Part shown: one piece after another, positions 5,823 through 13,504 of the stretch
Position numbering within the stretch: position 1 is the first letter of the stretch
Layout: every line of letters starts with the position of its first letter
From: Acidobacteriota bacterium
Lineage (GTDB): Bacteria; Acidobacteriota; Thermoanaerobaculia; Gp7-AA8
Direction: 5' to 3'
Length of the DNA: 16,377 nt
NCBI GenBank assembly: GCA_003222375.1
Contig: QHVX01000154.1
Coordinates: 1 to 16,377, forward strand
Position numbers and translations under genes: made by a program
Notes under the pieces: model-generated
Told to the model about the DNA's origin: nothing
The model's database searches: none
What the model saw: only the letters and a program-made list of their open reading frames with translations

Positions 5823-6929
5823 ATGAGCCAGGTCAGTCGTCGGACGTTCGTTGCAACCGGAACCGCTGCGGTTGCCGTAGCCACCAAAGTATTCGCGCAG
5901 GGACCGACGGTGATTCGCCGCAGTCCTGCTAAGCCCGTCGTGGTTTCGTCCGCCAATGGCAATCGCTACAAAAACGGCGGCGACATGACGGGCGTCGAGA
6001 AAGCGTGGTCGATGATCGCGCAAGGCTCCGATGTCCTGGACGCCGTAATCGCCGGCGTCAACATCGTCGAGCTTGATCCGCTGGACGACAGCGTCGGCTA
6101 CGGCGGACTTCCCAACGCCGAAGGCGTAGTGCAACTCGATTCATCGTGTATGCATGGTCCGCGAAAGCGCGCGGGAGCTGTCGCGTCGATCGAAGGCGTT
6201 CGCACGCCCTCTCTCGTCGCAAAAGCTGTCATGGACTACACCGATCATCATCTGGTCGTCGGAAAGGGAGCGCAGGAATTCGCGCGCAACATGGGATTCA
6301 CGATCGAGAGCGATCTCAACACGCCGAACTCGCGGCAGAAGTGGCTCGAATGGAAACGCCGGACGGATCCGTCACACTATCTCGATCCAAAAACACGCGC
6401 CGAGGCCGGATATCGAGTCGCGTTGCAGATGGTGGCCGAAGGGAAGATCGATCGCGAACATCTCTACGGCACGATCAACTGTGACGGCGTGAGCCCGAAA
6501 GGTGAGATCTGCGGCGTGACAACCACCAGCGGTCTCGCGTGGAAGATCCCCGGCCGCGTCGGCGACTCTCCGATCCTCGGCGCCGGTCTCTACGTCGACG
6601 GGGATGTCGGCGCCGCCGGTTCGACCGGCCGCGGCGAGGCGAACCTCTACAATCTCTGTTCGTTCCTCATTGTCGAGAACATGCGAAGGGGAATGCATCC
6701 GAAAGATGCCGCCATGGATGCGCTTCGTCGCGTGAAAGCGAACACGATCGAGAAGCGGCTTTTGAACGCTGGCGGCAATCCGAATTTCGGGCTCAACTTC
6801 TACGTCGTCAACGCCGCCGGCGAATATGCGGGCGCGTCGATGTACCCGTCGAAGTACGCGGTCTGCACAGAGAATGGTGCACAGACATTGGAGACTGAGC
6901 CGCTTCTCCAGGGGAAGCCCGAGCCTTAG
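5823..6929 (+). CDS. Tat-exported N4-GlcNAc-asparaginase / isoaspartyl peptidase family Ntn-hydrolase
   Basis: Exported amidohydrolase of 368 aa. The N-terminus is a twin-arginine signal (SRRTFVA, arginines 6-7, then an Ala-rich stretch to about VFA25). The mature part belongs to the glycosylasparaginase/isoaspartyl aminopeptidase family, whose precursor cuts itself just before a nucleophilic threonine. Here that is T217 in LYGTINCDG, followed by GVTTTSGLAWKIPGRVGDSP (231-250) with the substrate arginine R245, and GAAGSTGRGE (263-272) of the second-half active site. The scissile pair is Gly-Thr, as in isoaspartyl peptidases, not the Asp-Thr of classical glycosylasparaginase; the preceding residue is Tyr. 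Likely roles are periplasmic release of aspartate from glyco-asparagine or from isoaspartyl peptides. AGGAGGT lies six bases before the ATG but inside a hairpin. The stop codon overlaps that of convergent kgd. Confidence 0.9.
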   Translation: MSQVSRRTFVATGTAAVAVATKVFAQGPTVIRRSPAKPVVVSSANGNRYKNGGDMTGVEKAWSMIAQGSDVLDAVIAGVNIVELDPLDDSVGYGGLPNAEGVVQLDSSCMHGPRKRAGAVASIEGVRTPSLVAKAVMDYTDHHLVVGKGAQEFARNMGFTIESDLNTPNSRQKWLEWKRRTDPSHYLDPKTRAEAGYRVALQMVAEGKIDREHLYGTINCDGVSPKGEICGVTTTSGLAWKIPGRVGDSPILGAGLYVDGDVGAAGSTGRGEANLYNLCSFLIVENMRRGMHPKDAAMDALRRVKANTIEKRLLNAGGNPNFGLNFYVVNAAGEYAGASMYPSKYAVCTENGAQTLETEPLLQGKPEP

Positions 6930-9900
6930 CCGAGGGCGGCTTCGATCAGCGCTTTCTGCTGATCCTCGTGCCGATGATGCGATCCGGTCGCGGGCGATGC
7001 GCTGATCGGACGTCCGACGTAGCGCGTTCCCTCCGGCAGTCGTTCACGGAGGAACGGCCAGGCGCCCATGTTTCGCGGCTCCTCCTGCACCCACACGATG
7101 TCTTTGGCGTTGCCGATCGCGTTTGCGAGCATCGGCTGTGGGAACGGATAGAACTGCTCGAGGCGGATGATGCGAACGTCGCGATCGCCGCGGGCAGCGA
7201 GGAGGTCGTAGAACACTTTGCCGGCGGTGATGATGACGCGACCGGCTGAAGCCGCCGTTCCATCGACCAGCACGGGTTCGAAACGGCCGCCAGTAAGGTC
7301 TTGAAGCGACGAGGTGGCGCGCGGATGTCGCAGCAGCGACTTCGGCGTCATCACGATCAGCGGCTTGCGCGGATTGTTTTTCATCTGCCGCCGCAGTGCG
7401 TGGAAGTACTGCGCGGGCGTGGTCGGATAGATCACCTGCATGTTGCCTTCGGCGCACAGCGTCAGGAACCGCTCGAGCCGCGCGCTCGAGTGTTCGGGGC
7501 CCTGACCTTCGTAGCCGTGCGGCAGCAGCAGCGCCAGTCCGCTGTTCTGACTCCACTTTTCTTCAGCGCTCGACACAAACTGATCGACGACGATCTGCGC
7601 GCCGTTGACGAAGTCGCCGAATTGCGCTTCCCACATCACGAGCGCGTCGGGATCGGCGACCGAGTATCCATATTCGAATCCGAGGACGCCGTATTCGGAG
7701 AGGAGGGAATCGTAGGCGACGAATCCGCGCTCGTGGTCCTGGCTCAGGGACTTGAGCGGGACATAGCTCGCGCCGTTGACGTAGTCGAACATCACGGCGT
7801 GGCGTTGCGAGAACGTTCCGCGTCCGCTGTCCTGACCCGACAGGCGCACGCGGAATCCGTCGATGAGAATCGTTCCGAACGCCAGCAGCTCCGCGAATCC
7901 CCAGTCGATCGGCTCGCGCCCTTCGGCCATCGCCTGACGCCGCGCCACGACCGGCTTCAGCTTCGGATGCGGGGTGAAGTTCTCGGGCATCGAGGCCAGC
8001 GCGCGGCTCACCGTCTCGAGTTGCTGGCTGGAGACTGCGGTATCCGGCGAGGGCTCCTTCTGGAATCCGGTGACCTCCTCGTCCGTCCACAGCGTTTCGG
8101 ATCCCTGCGTCGGCGGTTCTTTGTCTTCGCGCGTGCGATCGAACGCTTCCTGTAGCTTCACCCGAAACGCGTCTAGCCACTCTTCCGCTTCTTTCGGATC
8201 GATGTCGCCTTTGCGGAGCAGCTGTTCGGTGTAGATCTTTCGCACCGACCGATGCTCTTTGATCGCCTTGTACATTCGCGGCTGCGTGAGCGACGGCTCA
8301 TCGCCCTCGTTATGGCCGTGACGGCGGTAGCAGAGCATGTCGATGACGACGTCCTTGTGAAACTGCTGGCGAAACTCGTACGCCAGCCGAATCGCGCGAA
8401 TGCACGCTTCGGGATCGTCGCCGTTGACATGAAAGATCGGCGCTTGCACGGCCTTGGCGACGTCGGTGGCATACACCGACGAGCGCGCCGACTCCGGGCC
8501 GGTCGTGAATCCGATCTGATTATTGATGACGACGTGGACCGTGCCTCCGGTGCGATAGCCTTTGAGCTGCGAGAGATTCAGCGTCTCTGCCACCACGCCC
8601 TGACCTGCGAACGCGGCGTCGCCGTGGATGAGCACCGGCAGAACTTGTTTTCGCTCGCGATCGTCGATGAGCGTCTGCTTCGCGCGCGCCATGCCTTCCA
8701 CGATCGGATCGACGGCTTCCAGATGGCTCGGATTCGACGCCAGGGTCAGCTTGAGCGTCGCGCCGTTTGGCGATTGATGCGTTCCGTCTGCGCCCAGGTG
8801 ATATTTCACATCGCCGGAGCCCTGGGTGGTGTTTGGGTCGACGTCACCTTCAAATTCGTGAAATATTTTCTCGTATGATTTTCCTAATATATTAGCAAGT
8901 ACATTTAATCGGCCGCGGTGCGCCATTCCGATCACCGCCTCCACCGCGCCGTTCTCGGTGGCGGCGTTGAAGAGGTAATCGAGCATCGGAATGACCGATT
9001 CGGCGCCCTCGAGCGAAAAGCGTTTGTGGCCGACATACTTCGTGTGCAAAAACTTTTCGAACGCTTCGGCGTCGTTCAGCTTCATCAGGATGCGCCGCTT
9101 GATCGCGCCGTCGAGATTGTCGTGGTTGCGCGTCGGCTCCATCCGGTCCTGCAGCCATTTCTTCTGGACCGTCTCCTGGATGTGCATGTACTCGGGGCCG
9201 ATCTTTCCGCAATACGTCTCACGCAGCGTGTCGAGGATGTCGCGAAGCTTGGAAGTCGTGTGGCCGCACAGGCCGCCGCAGACGAATTCGCGATCGAGAT
9301 CCCAGATTGTCAGGCCGTAGAACGCCGGGTCGAGCTCCGGATGGCGATGGACCGCGTACTCGAGCGGATCGAGGTCGGCCAGCAGATGGCCGCGAACGCG
9401 ATAGGCGTTGATCATCTGCAGCACCTTCGCTTCGCGGATGCGCGCTTCGTCGCCCGTGCGCGCGCGATCCTTCGCCCAATGCACTGGCTCGTGCGGGATG
9501 CGAAGATCGCGGTAGATGTCGTCGTAGAAATTGTCCGCGCCGAGGAGCAGCTCATGGACGCGGGCCAGGAAGGCTCCCGATTCCGCGCCCTGGATGATGC
9601 GATGGTCATACGTCGACGTCATCGTCATCACCTTGGAGATGCCGAGGTCCGCGATGACGTCGGCGTCGGTGGCGGAGTATTCGGCCGGATAGTCGATCTG
9701 CCCCGTTGCGATGATCGCGCCCTGCGTTTGCATCAGCCGCGGCACCGAAGCGGCGGTGCCGATCGTGCCGGGATTGGTGAGCGAGATCGTGGTCCCTTCG
9801 AAGTCGCCGACTTCGAGCGTGTTGTTGCGCGCCTTACGGACGATGTCGTTGTAGGCCTTGAGAAATTGCGCGAAGTCCATCGTCTGCGCGCGCTTGACGT

Positions 9901-10477
9901 TCGGCACGACGAGCGACCGCGATCCGTCTTTGCGCTCGACGTCGATCGCGATGCCGAGGTTTACGTCTTCACGATCGATGCGGGCGGGCTGGCCATCCTG
10001 CGCGACGAAGCCTGAGTTCATTCGAGGATGGTCTTTGATCGCCTTCACGATCGCCCACGCCACGATGTGCGTGAACGACGCCTTGGTCTGGCCGTTGAGC
10101 GTCAGATGATTGTTGATGACGCGGCGGTTTTCTTCGAGCGCCTTGACCGGAATCGTGCGGATGGAAGTCGCCGTCGGAACTGCCAGCGACGCTTCCATGT
10201 TCTGCGCGATCTTGGCGGCAGCTCCGCGAAGGGGTATGGCGTCGGGAACTTCCGGCGCAACAGGAACCGGGCGCGGAGGTGCTGTGCTGACGTCGGGCCG
10301 GCTCTCAACCGGCCCGGACAAGCTGAGAGCTTGTCCTACGTTCTCCTCCGGTTCCTGGAAATCGCGGAAGAACTCGCGCCACCTCGGACTCACCGAATCG
10401 GGATCGGTCCGGTACTTCTCGTACAGCTCTTCGATGAATGCGATGTTGGCGCCGTAAGTCGATGTGGCCGATGCCAT
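6926..10477 (-). CDS. kgd: Fused 2-oxoglutarate dehydrogenase E2-E1 (Kgd type)
   Basis: Giant TCA-cycle enzyme of 1183 aa. Order: a short E1 N-terminal segment (IAFIEELYEKYRTDPDSVS, about 12-30), a Pro/Val-rich linker (about 42-80), a CoA-dependent succinyltransferase catalytic domain (about 82-318) ending YDHRIIQGAESG (290-301), then full-length E1 with MAHRGRLNVLANILG (518-532), the ThDP motif starting HGDAAFAGQG (618-627) and NNQIGF (652-657), and the transketolase-like C-terminal half. There is no lipoyl or peripheral-subunit-binding domain, as in mycobacterial Kgd, where lipoyl groups come from another E2. The catalytic Asp of the E2 motif DHRxxDG is Gln, also as in Kgd. I start at ATG 10477, since MASATSTYGANIAFIEELYEKY is the natural N-terminus and AGGA precedes it; the ATG at 10519 would overlap the upstream gene. 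It contains two anomalies: a double palindrome in the linker and a 60-bp AT-rich patch in E1. Confidence 0.96.
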   Translation of the reverse strand: MASATSTYGANIAFIEELYEKYRTDPDSVSPRWREFFRDFQEPEENVGQALSLSGPVESRPDVSTAPPRPVPVAPEVPDAIPLRGAAAKIAQNMEASLAVPTATSIRTIPVKALEENRRVINNHLTLNGQTKASFTHIVAWAIVKAIKDHPRMNSGFVAQDGQPARIDREDVNLGIAIDVERKDGSRSLVVPNVKRAQTMDFAQFLKAYNDIVRKARNNTLEVGDFEGTTISLTNPGTIGTAASVPRLMQTQGAIIATGQIDYPAEYSATDADVIADLGISKVMTMTSTYDHRIIQGAESGAFLARVHELLLGADNFYDDIYRDLRIPHEPVHWAKDRARTGDEARIREAKVLQMINAYRVRGHLLADLDPLEYAVHRHPELDPAFYGLTIWDLDREFVCGGLCGHTTSKLRDILDTLRETYCGKIGPEYMHIQETVQKKWLQDRMEPTRNHDNLDGAIKRRILMKLNDAEAFEKFLHTKYVGHKRFSLEGAESVIPMLDYLFNAATENGAVEAVIGMAHRGRLNVLANILGKSYEKIFHEFEGDVDPNTTQGSGDVKYHLGADGTHQSPNGATLKLTLASNPSHLEAVDPIVEGMARAKQTLIDDRERKQVLPVLIHGDAAFAGQGVVAETLNLSQLKGYRTGGTVHVVINNQIGFTTGPESARSSVYATDVAKAVQAPIFHVNGDDPEACIRAIRLAYEFRQQFHKDVVIDMLCYRRHGHNEGDEPSLTQPRMYKAIKEHRSVRKIYTEQLLRKGDIDPKEAEEWLDAFRVKLQEAFDRTREDKEPPTQGSETLWTDEEVTGFQKEPSPDTAVSSQQLETVSRALASMPENFTPHPKLKPVVARRQAMAEGREPIDWGFAELLAFGTILIDGFRVRLSGQDSGRGTFSQRHAVMFDYVNGASYVPLKSLSQDHERGFVAYDSLLSEYGVLGFEYGYSVADPDALVMWEAQFGDFVNGAQIVVDQFVSSAEEKWSQNSGLALLLPHGYEGQGPEHSSARLERFLTLCAEGNMQVIYPTTPAQYFHALRRQMKNNPRKPLIVMTPKSLLRHPRATSSLQDLTGGRFEPVLVDGTAASAGRVIITAGKVFYDLLAARGDRDVRIIRLEQFYPFPQPMLANAIGNAKDIVWVQEEPRNMGAWPFLRERLPEGTRYVGRPISASPATGSHHRHEDQQKALIEAALG
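8851..8910 (-). other. AT-rich codon patch inside kgd
   Basis: These 60 bases contain 15 G or C (25%), against clearly GC-rich flanks. Read on the gene strand they use codons rare in the neighbourhood (two TTA, two ATA, AAT, GTA, CTT, GCT, TCA, AAA, TTT) while encoding a highly conserved E1 stretch (RLNVLANILGKSYEKIFHEF). The protein is unchanged; only codon choice is foreign-looking. Short gene conversion from an AT-rich relative, a local expression signal, or a sequence artefact could produce this. Confidence 0.75.
10294..10336. repeat. Double palindrome inside the kgd linker
   Basis: Two perfect hairpins sit back to back, sharing one base. CGGGCCGG (10294-10301) pairs with CCGGCCCG (10309-10316) around a 7-base loop. 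GGACAAGCT (10316-10324) pairs with AGCTTGTCC (10328-10336) around GAG. Both loops carry CTC/GAG-like cores. The 43 bases encode GQALSLSGPVESRPD of the low-complexity linker between the E1 N-terminal piece and the E2 domain, in frame. This has the form of a REP/BIME-type dispersed palindrome that has entered a gene where it can be tolerated. Confidence 0.8.
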
Positions 10478-10487
10478 TTCTCTGATC

Positions 10488-11882
10488 CTAACGATTTTCT
10501 CGGTCGCCGCGTTCCACAAAGGTGTGCGACAGCGATGTCAGGCCCAGCCAGCCAAAGCCGGCCGCGAATCCGCCCAGGACATCCGATGGGAAGTGGACGC
10601 CGAAATAGATGCGCGAGAAGCCGACGCCGAGGATCGTCAGGCCGGCCAGCGTGTGCGCGAATGCCTGCGTGGCAAGTGAGCGGTTCTGAACCAGATGATG
10701 CGCGACGATCGGATAGGTCGCCGCTGAGAGCAGCGAGTGACCGCTCGGGAAACTATGCGATTTGGGCAGCTTGATTCTGCGCGCGAGCTCCTGCGGGCGT
10801 TTGCGCTGAAAGACGTTCTTGAGGATGGTGTTGATGGCCATCGCTCCGCCGGTGCTGACGACCACCGTCCAGGCATCGCCCTTTCGTCCCTGCCGGAACA
10901 TCGCTAGAGCTGTTAGACCGGCAGCCGCGCTGATCGCGGCGTGCGTCCCGAGTTGCGTCACGCCTTCCATGAATTGGTGCATCGCCGGATTGTCGATGCG
11001 ATGCACGACGTCGAACACCATCATGTCGTACTGTTCGGCGTGTCCCTCGACGACGTGCTCTGCCTGCTTCTTGAAGAACCAGAACGCGACGGCCGCCAAC
11101 GCGACGCCGCCCGACGTGCCGATCGCAAGCGGAAGAAAGCGGTGGCGCCGCTTCACACGTTTTTGCGCAGGACGACTTGCGTGGGTCCACGGGATGACCG
11201 CCCGATGATATCCAAGCCGTCTCAGATCGGCGAGAGATGCCAGTGCCAACCGGCGGCCGAGACCGCGGCCGCGGAAGGATTTGGCGACGCCGGTCGGGCC
11301 GAACGAGCCGAGCCCGCGATTGTTCGCTTCGTGCGTCGAGAAGCCGGCGATCTTGCCCGCATCCTCAATCCAGAACACGGTCGCACCGCGAAGCGCTTCG
11401 AATCTCCAGATCGGTCCGAATTCGAGTCGTATGAAATCGAGCGCGCGTTCGCCGTCCCTCTGCACGCCATCCGGGATCGCGGCGGGCAAATCGTCGACGA
11501 CCAGATTGTTCGTACGTGCAGTCTCGTGATAGCCGAGCTTCGTGAAGAAAGGGACGAGCGATTCTGCAACGCCCGGCGTAAAGTAATTTCCCGGCTCAGC
11601 GGCGATGACCCGCGCGCCGCGCTCTTCTGCGTCCCGAACCAGATCGCTCCCGATTCCGCCGCCGCGTCGCGTGCGATCCACTGCCAGAAGGCGAAGATAC
11701 TTTCCGCAGGTGACGGCGACGCCTTCGAAGTCGCCGTAGACACGCCCATGGGCCTCGCCTTCGTATCCTTGGCCGAAGCATTTCTCCTCGGCCACGCGCA
11801 CGAGGTCGTAAGGAGTGTCGTTGGCGCGCCCCAGCAATTCCCTCAACCGAGCCAGATCGCGCCTGGAGAGATCCCGAATCAT
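10488..11882 (-). CDS. Tandem GNAT acetyltransferase fused in frame to PAP2 phosphatase (possibly two genes joined by a deletion)
   Basis: A single open frame of 464 aa starting ATG 11882. Residues 1-235 are two GNAT-like units with acetyl-CoA loops RRGGGIG (72-78) and RGRGLG (204-209). Residues 243-464 are an intact PAP2-type membrane phosphatase: basic start, membrane segment about 249-270, K355-x6-RP (KNVFQRKRP), SFPSGHS (377-383) and SRIYFGVHFPSD (423-434). The second GNAT stops abruptly after VIPWT (229-233), lacking the usual C-terminal beta-strand/helix. V243 is a GTG (11154-11156) that would make a natural PAP2 start (VKRRHRFLPLAIG), and a TGA in the +1 frame overlaps it as GTGA (11153-11156), with VVLRKNV before it looking like an acetyltransferase end. 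I therefore suspect two coupled genes merged by a small out-of-frame loss. PAP2 probably dephosphorylates lipid or isoprenoid phosphates. The stop lies 10 bases before kgd. Confidence 0.8.
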   Translation of the reverse strand: MIRDLSRRDLARLRELLGRANDTPYDLVRVAEEKCFGQGYEGEAHGRVYGDFEGVAVTCGKYLRLLAVDRTRRGGGIGSDLVRDAEERGARVIAAEPGNYFTPGVAESLVPFFTKLGYHETARTNNLVVDDLPAAIPDGVQRDGERALDFIRLEFGPIWRFEALRGATVFWIEDAGKIAGFSTHEANNRGLGSFGPTGVAKSFRGRGLGRRLALASLADLRRLGYHRAVIPWTHASRPAQKRVKRRHRFLPLAIGTSGGVALAAVAFWFFKKQAEHVVEGHAEQYDMMVFDVVHRIDNPAMHQFMEGVTQLGTHAAISAAAGLTALAMFRQGRKGDAWTVVVSTGGAMAINTILKNVFQRKRPQELARRIKLPKSHSFPSGHSLLSAATYPIVAHHLVQNRSLATQAFAHTLAGLTILGVGFSRIYFGVHFPSDVLGGFAAGFGWLGLTSLSHTFVERGDRENR

Positions 11883-11921
11883 CGAGCGATTATGGCCTCG
11901 CTTTCGCACTAGAGAGCAGGG

Positions 11922-12359
11922 ATGGAAAGCCTGATGCGATGTCCCGTCTGCGGACAAGCGAACCGTGTTCCCGAGCTCGATCGAGGCAAGACAGCGGTTT
12001 GTGGCAAATGCAAGACGCCGCTGATCGCCGTGGGCGACGGCGACGGCCATCCGATGACCCTCACCGACAGCGACTTCAACCGGCAGATCGCAAACGGGAG
12101 TGCGGTCGTCGATTTCTGGGCGCCGTGGTGCGGCCCCTGTCGCATGATCGGGCCGGTGATCGAACAGCTCGCGTCGGAGCGGAAAGACATCCGATTCGCG
12201 AAGGTCAATGTCGACGAGAATCCGCGCACGTCGCGCGATTTCGGCGTTCACGGGATCCCGCTTCTGGTTTTCTTCAAGGACGGCGTGGAACGTGGTCGGG
12301 TGGTCGGCGCCGTGCCGAAAGGACAGATCGAGGCCGCCATCCGCCAGTACCTCGGCTGA
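11922..12359 (+). CDS. trxC: Thioredoxin-2 type protein with N-terminal zinc ribbon
   Basis: Cytosolic thiol-disulfide reductase of 145 aa. The N-terminal zinc ribbon is C7-P-V-C10 and C27-G-K-C30. The thioredoxin domain follows from about residue 46: active site W69-C70-G-P-C73 in VVDFWAPWCGPCR, VNVDENP (96-102), and the cis-proline in GIPLLVFFKDG (P113). This arrangement defines thioredoxin 2 (TrxC), which in other bacteria is linked to oxidative-stress repair. Two in-frame ATGs exist (11922 and 11934); I use the first, which has a GAGAG-CAGGG stretch just upstream. It is divergent from the GNAT gene, with about 39 bases between starts. The permease gene begins six bases after its stop, so they are probably one transcript. 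Confidence 0.93.
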   Translation: MESLMRCPVCGQANRVPELDRGKTAVCGKCKTPLIAVGDGDGHPMTLTDSDFNRQIANGSAVVDFWAPWCGPCRMIGPVIEQLASERKDIRFAKVNVDENPRTSRDFGVHGIPLLVFFKDGVERGRVVGAVPKGQIEAAIRQYLG

Positions 12360-12365
12360 TCCCCT

Positions 12366-13475
12366 ATGGCATTCCAACCTCGTGATTCGCTTCAGCGCAG
12401 CGAGCTGGAACTCTTCACGAGAAAGATCGTGATCGCCCTCGCATTTGCGATCGGTGTTGCGATTCTGTGGGCCGCGCGCGACGTTCTCATCCTCATCTTC
12501 ATCGCGGCCGTGCTGGCCGCCGGAATCTCGCCGGCGGTCCACCGCGTGCGAGTGTGGGGACGGCTGATGTTTCATCGCAACATCGCACGCGGCACGGCGG
12601 TGTTGATCGTCTACCTGCCGTTCCTGATCGTCGCGCTCGCGCTGCTGATCTTCATGGTTCCGCGGCTCGTGCACGATATGCGCGCGCTCGGCGCGCAACT
12701 GCCGCTGCTGCTCGATAGAAACGTTTTGACACCTCTCGAACGCTACGTTCCGATGGGAGGAGTCCGCGAGCTGCTCGCCAGCGGCATCAAGCTGCCGCGC
12801 GCCAGCGTGATCTTCTACGTCCGGAGCGCCGCGACAGGGGTGGCGTCGTTCATCATCATCCTGTTCATGATCGGCTACATGCTGATCGACGCGCAGCGGC
12901 TGCGGAACACGATTCTGCTGGTCTATCCGCCGGAGGTTCGCGCCGAGCGGCGTGCGACGATGACGCGCATCTCCAGAAGGATGAGCGGATGGCTGGCGGG
13001 ACAGCTCACGCTCGCGCTGATCATCGGCGTCGCGACCTTCATCGGATTGCTGGCATTGAGGATTCCTTACGCGCTCCCGCTCGCGATTTTCGCAACCTTC
13101 GGTGAGATGGTGCCGGTACTCGGTCCGATCATCGGGACCGCGCCGGCGCTCGCGGTTGCGATTCTCCAATCGACCTGGCAATTCTGGTCCGTGCTGGCGC
13201 TGGCGTTGATCCTTCAGAAATCCGAAAACTTTTTCATCGCGCCGCGCATCATGTCGCAGAAAGTGCAGATCTCTCCGCTGGCCGTCTTCGTCGCCTTCCT
13301 CGTCGGCGGCGCGCTCCTCGGCATCGTCGGCGCGCTGATGGCGATCCCGGCCGCCGTGATCGCGCAGGTCGCCTTCGAAGAAGTATTCATCGCGCGTCGC
13401 GAACGGCGCCAGGATGTGTCGCGGGCGGGCACTTTGACCAGGCGTCGGGCGTCGGTCAAAAGCGTTAACAGTTAA
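12366..13475 (+). CDS. AI-2E/PerM-family transporter
   Basis: Integral inner-membrane protein of 369 aa of the AI-2E (TqsA/PerM/YdiK) family. Hydrophobic segments lie near 20-37, 40-57, 77-98, 155-175, 212-232, 236-265, 274-284 and 305-338, with a soluble loop around 100-150 as usual. Conserved parts are GWLAGQ (208-213), GEMVPVLGPIIGTAPALAV (246-264) and PRIMSQKVQISPLAVFVAF (293-311). Family members export quorum signals or drive sodium-coupled efflux, so the substrate here is open. The ATG lies six bases after thioredoxin's stop; no strong Shine-Dalgarno. The last residues (SVKSVNS) and the TAA stop are encoded by the GTTAAC palindrome at 13461-13486, so the repeat has probably reshaped the C-terminus. 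Confidence 0.92.
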   Translation: MAFQPRDSLQRSELELFTRKIVIALAFAIGVAILWAARDVLILIFIAAVLAAGISPAVHRVRVWGRLMFHRNIARGTAVLIVYLPFLIVALALLIFMVPRLVHDMRALGAQLPLLLDRNVLTPLERYVPMGGVRELLASGIKLPRASVIFYVRSAATGVASFIIILFMIGYMLIDAQRLRNTILLVYPPEVRAERRATMTRISRRMSGWLAGQLTLALIIGVATFIGLLALRIPYALPLAIFATFGEMVPVLGPIIGTAPALAVAILQSTWQFWSVLALALILQKSENFFIAPRIMSQKVQISPLAVFVAFLVGGALLGIVGALMAIPAAVIAQVAFEEVFIARRERRQDVSRAGTLTRRRASVKSVNS

Positions 13476-13486
13476 CGGTTAACGCT
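13461..13486. repeat. GTTAAC palindrome at the end of the permease gene
   Basis: AGCGTTAAC (13461-13469) and its exact reverse complement GTTAACGCT (13478-13486) flank a third GTTAAC in the 8-base spacer (13471-13476). GTTAAC therefore occurs three times in 23 bases. The element overlaps the last codons of the permease gene and supplies its TAA stop (13473-13475). It resembles a short dispersed palindrome more than a terminator, as no T-run follows. Confidence 0.75.
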
Positions 13487-13499
13487 AACTTGCTACAAT
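13472..13499 (+). promoter_or_regulatory. Candidate extended -10 promoter for the barrel-like gene
   Basis: TGCTACAAT (13491-13499) matches an extended -10 box (TGn plus TACAAT, one mismatch to TATAAT). TTAACG (13472-13477) is a weak -35 match at 16 bases spacing, inside the GTTAAC palindrome. Transcription would start near 13505, exactly at the preferred GTG, implying a leaderless mRNA; this fits the lack of any Shine-Dalgarno there. Motif-based only, and sigma-factor rules in this lineage are uncertain. Confidence 0.4.
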
Positions 13500-13504
13500 C
13501 TTGC

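Noticed and set aside
8918..10015. 365-codon + strand frame opposite kgd
   Set aside because: Antisense to highly conserved E1/E2 sequence, with no recognisable motif.
10478..10519. Upstream ATG at 10519 as the start of kgd
   Set aside because: It would overlap the PAP2 coding end and add 14 residues not typical of the family; ATG 10477 has a nearby AGGA and the expected N-terminus.
11156..11882. Natural GNAT-PAP2 bifunctional enzyme as a new architecture
   Set aside because: The GNAT C-terminus is missing and the junction shows an overlapping TGA/GTG in another frame, so a deletion-made chimera is the simpler reading.
11883..13181. Long minus-strand open frame extending the GNAT frame upstream across thioredoxin and the permease
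   Set aside because: It lies antisense to two clear genes and its translation is low-complexity Arg/Asp/His-rich, typical of a shadow of GC-rich coding DNA.
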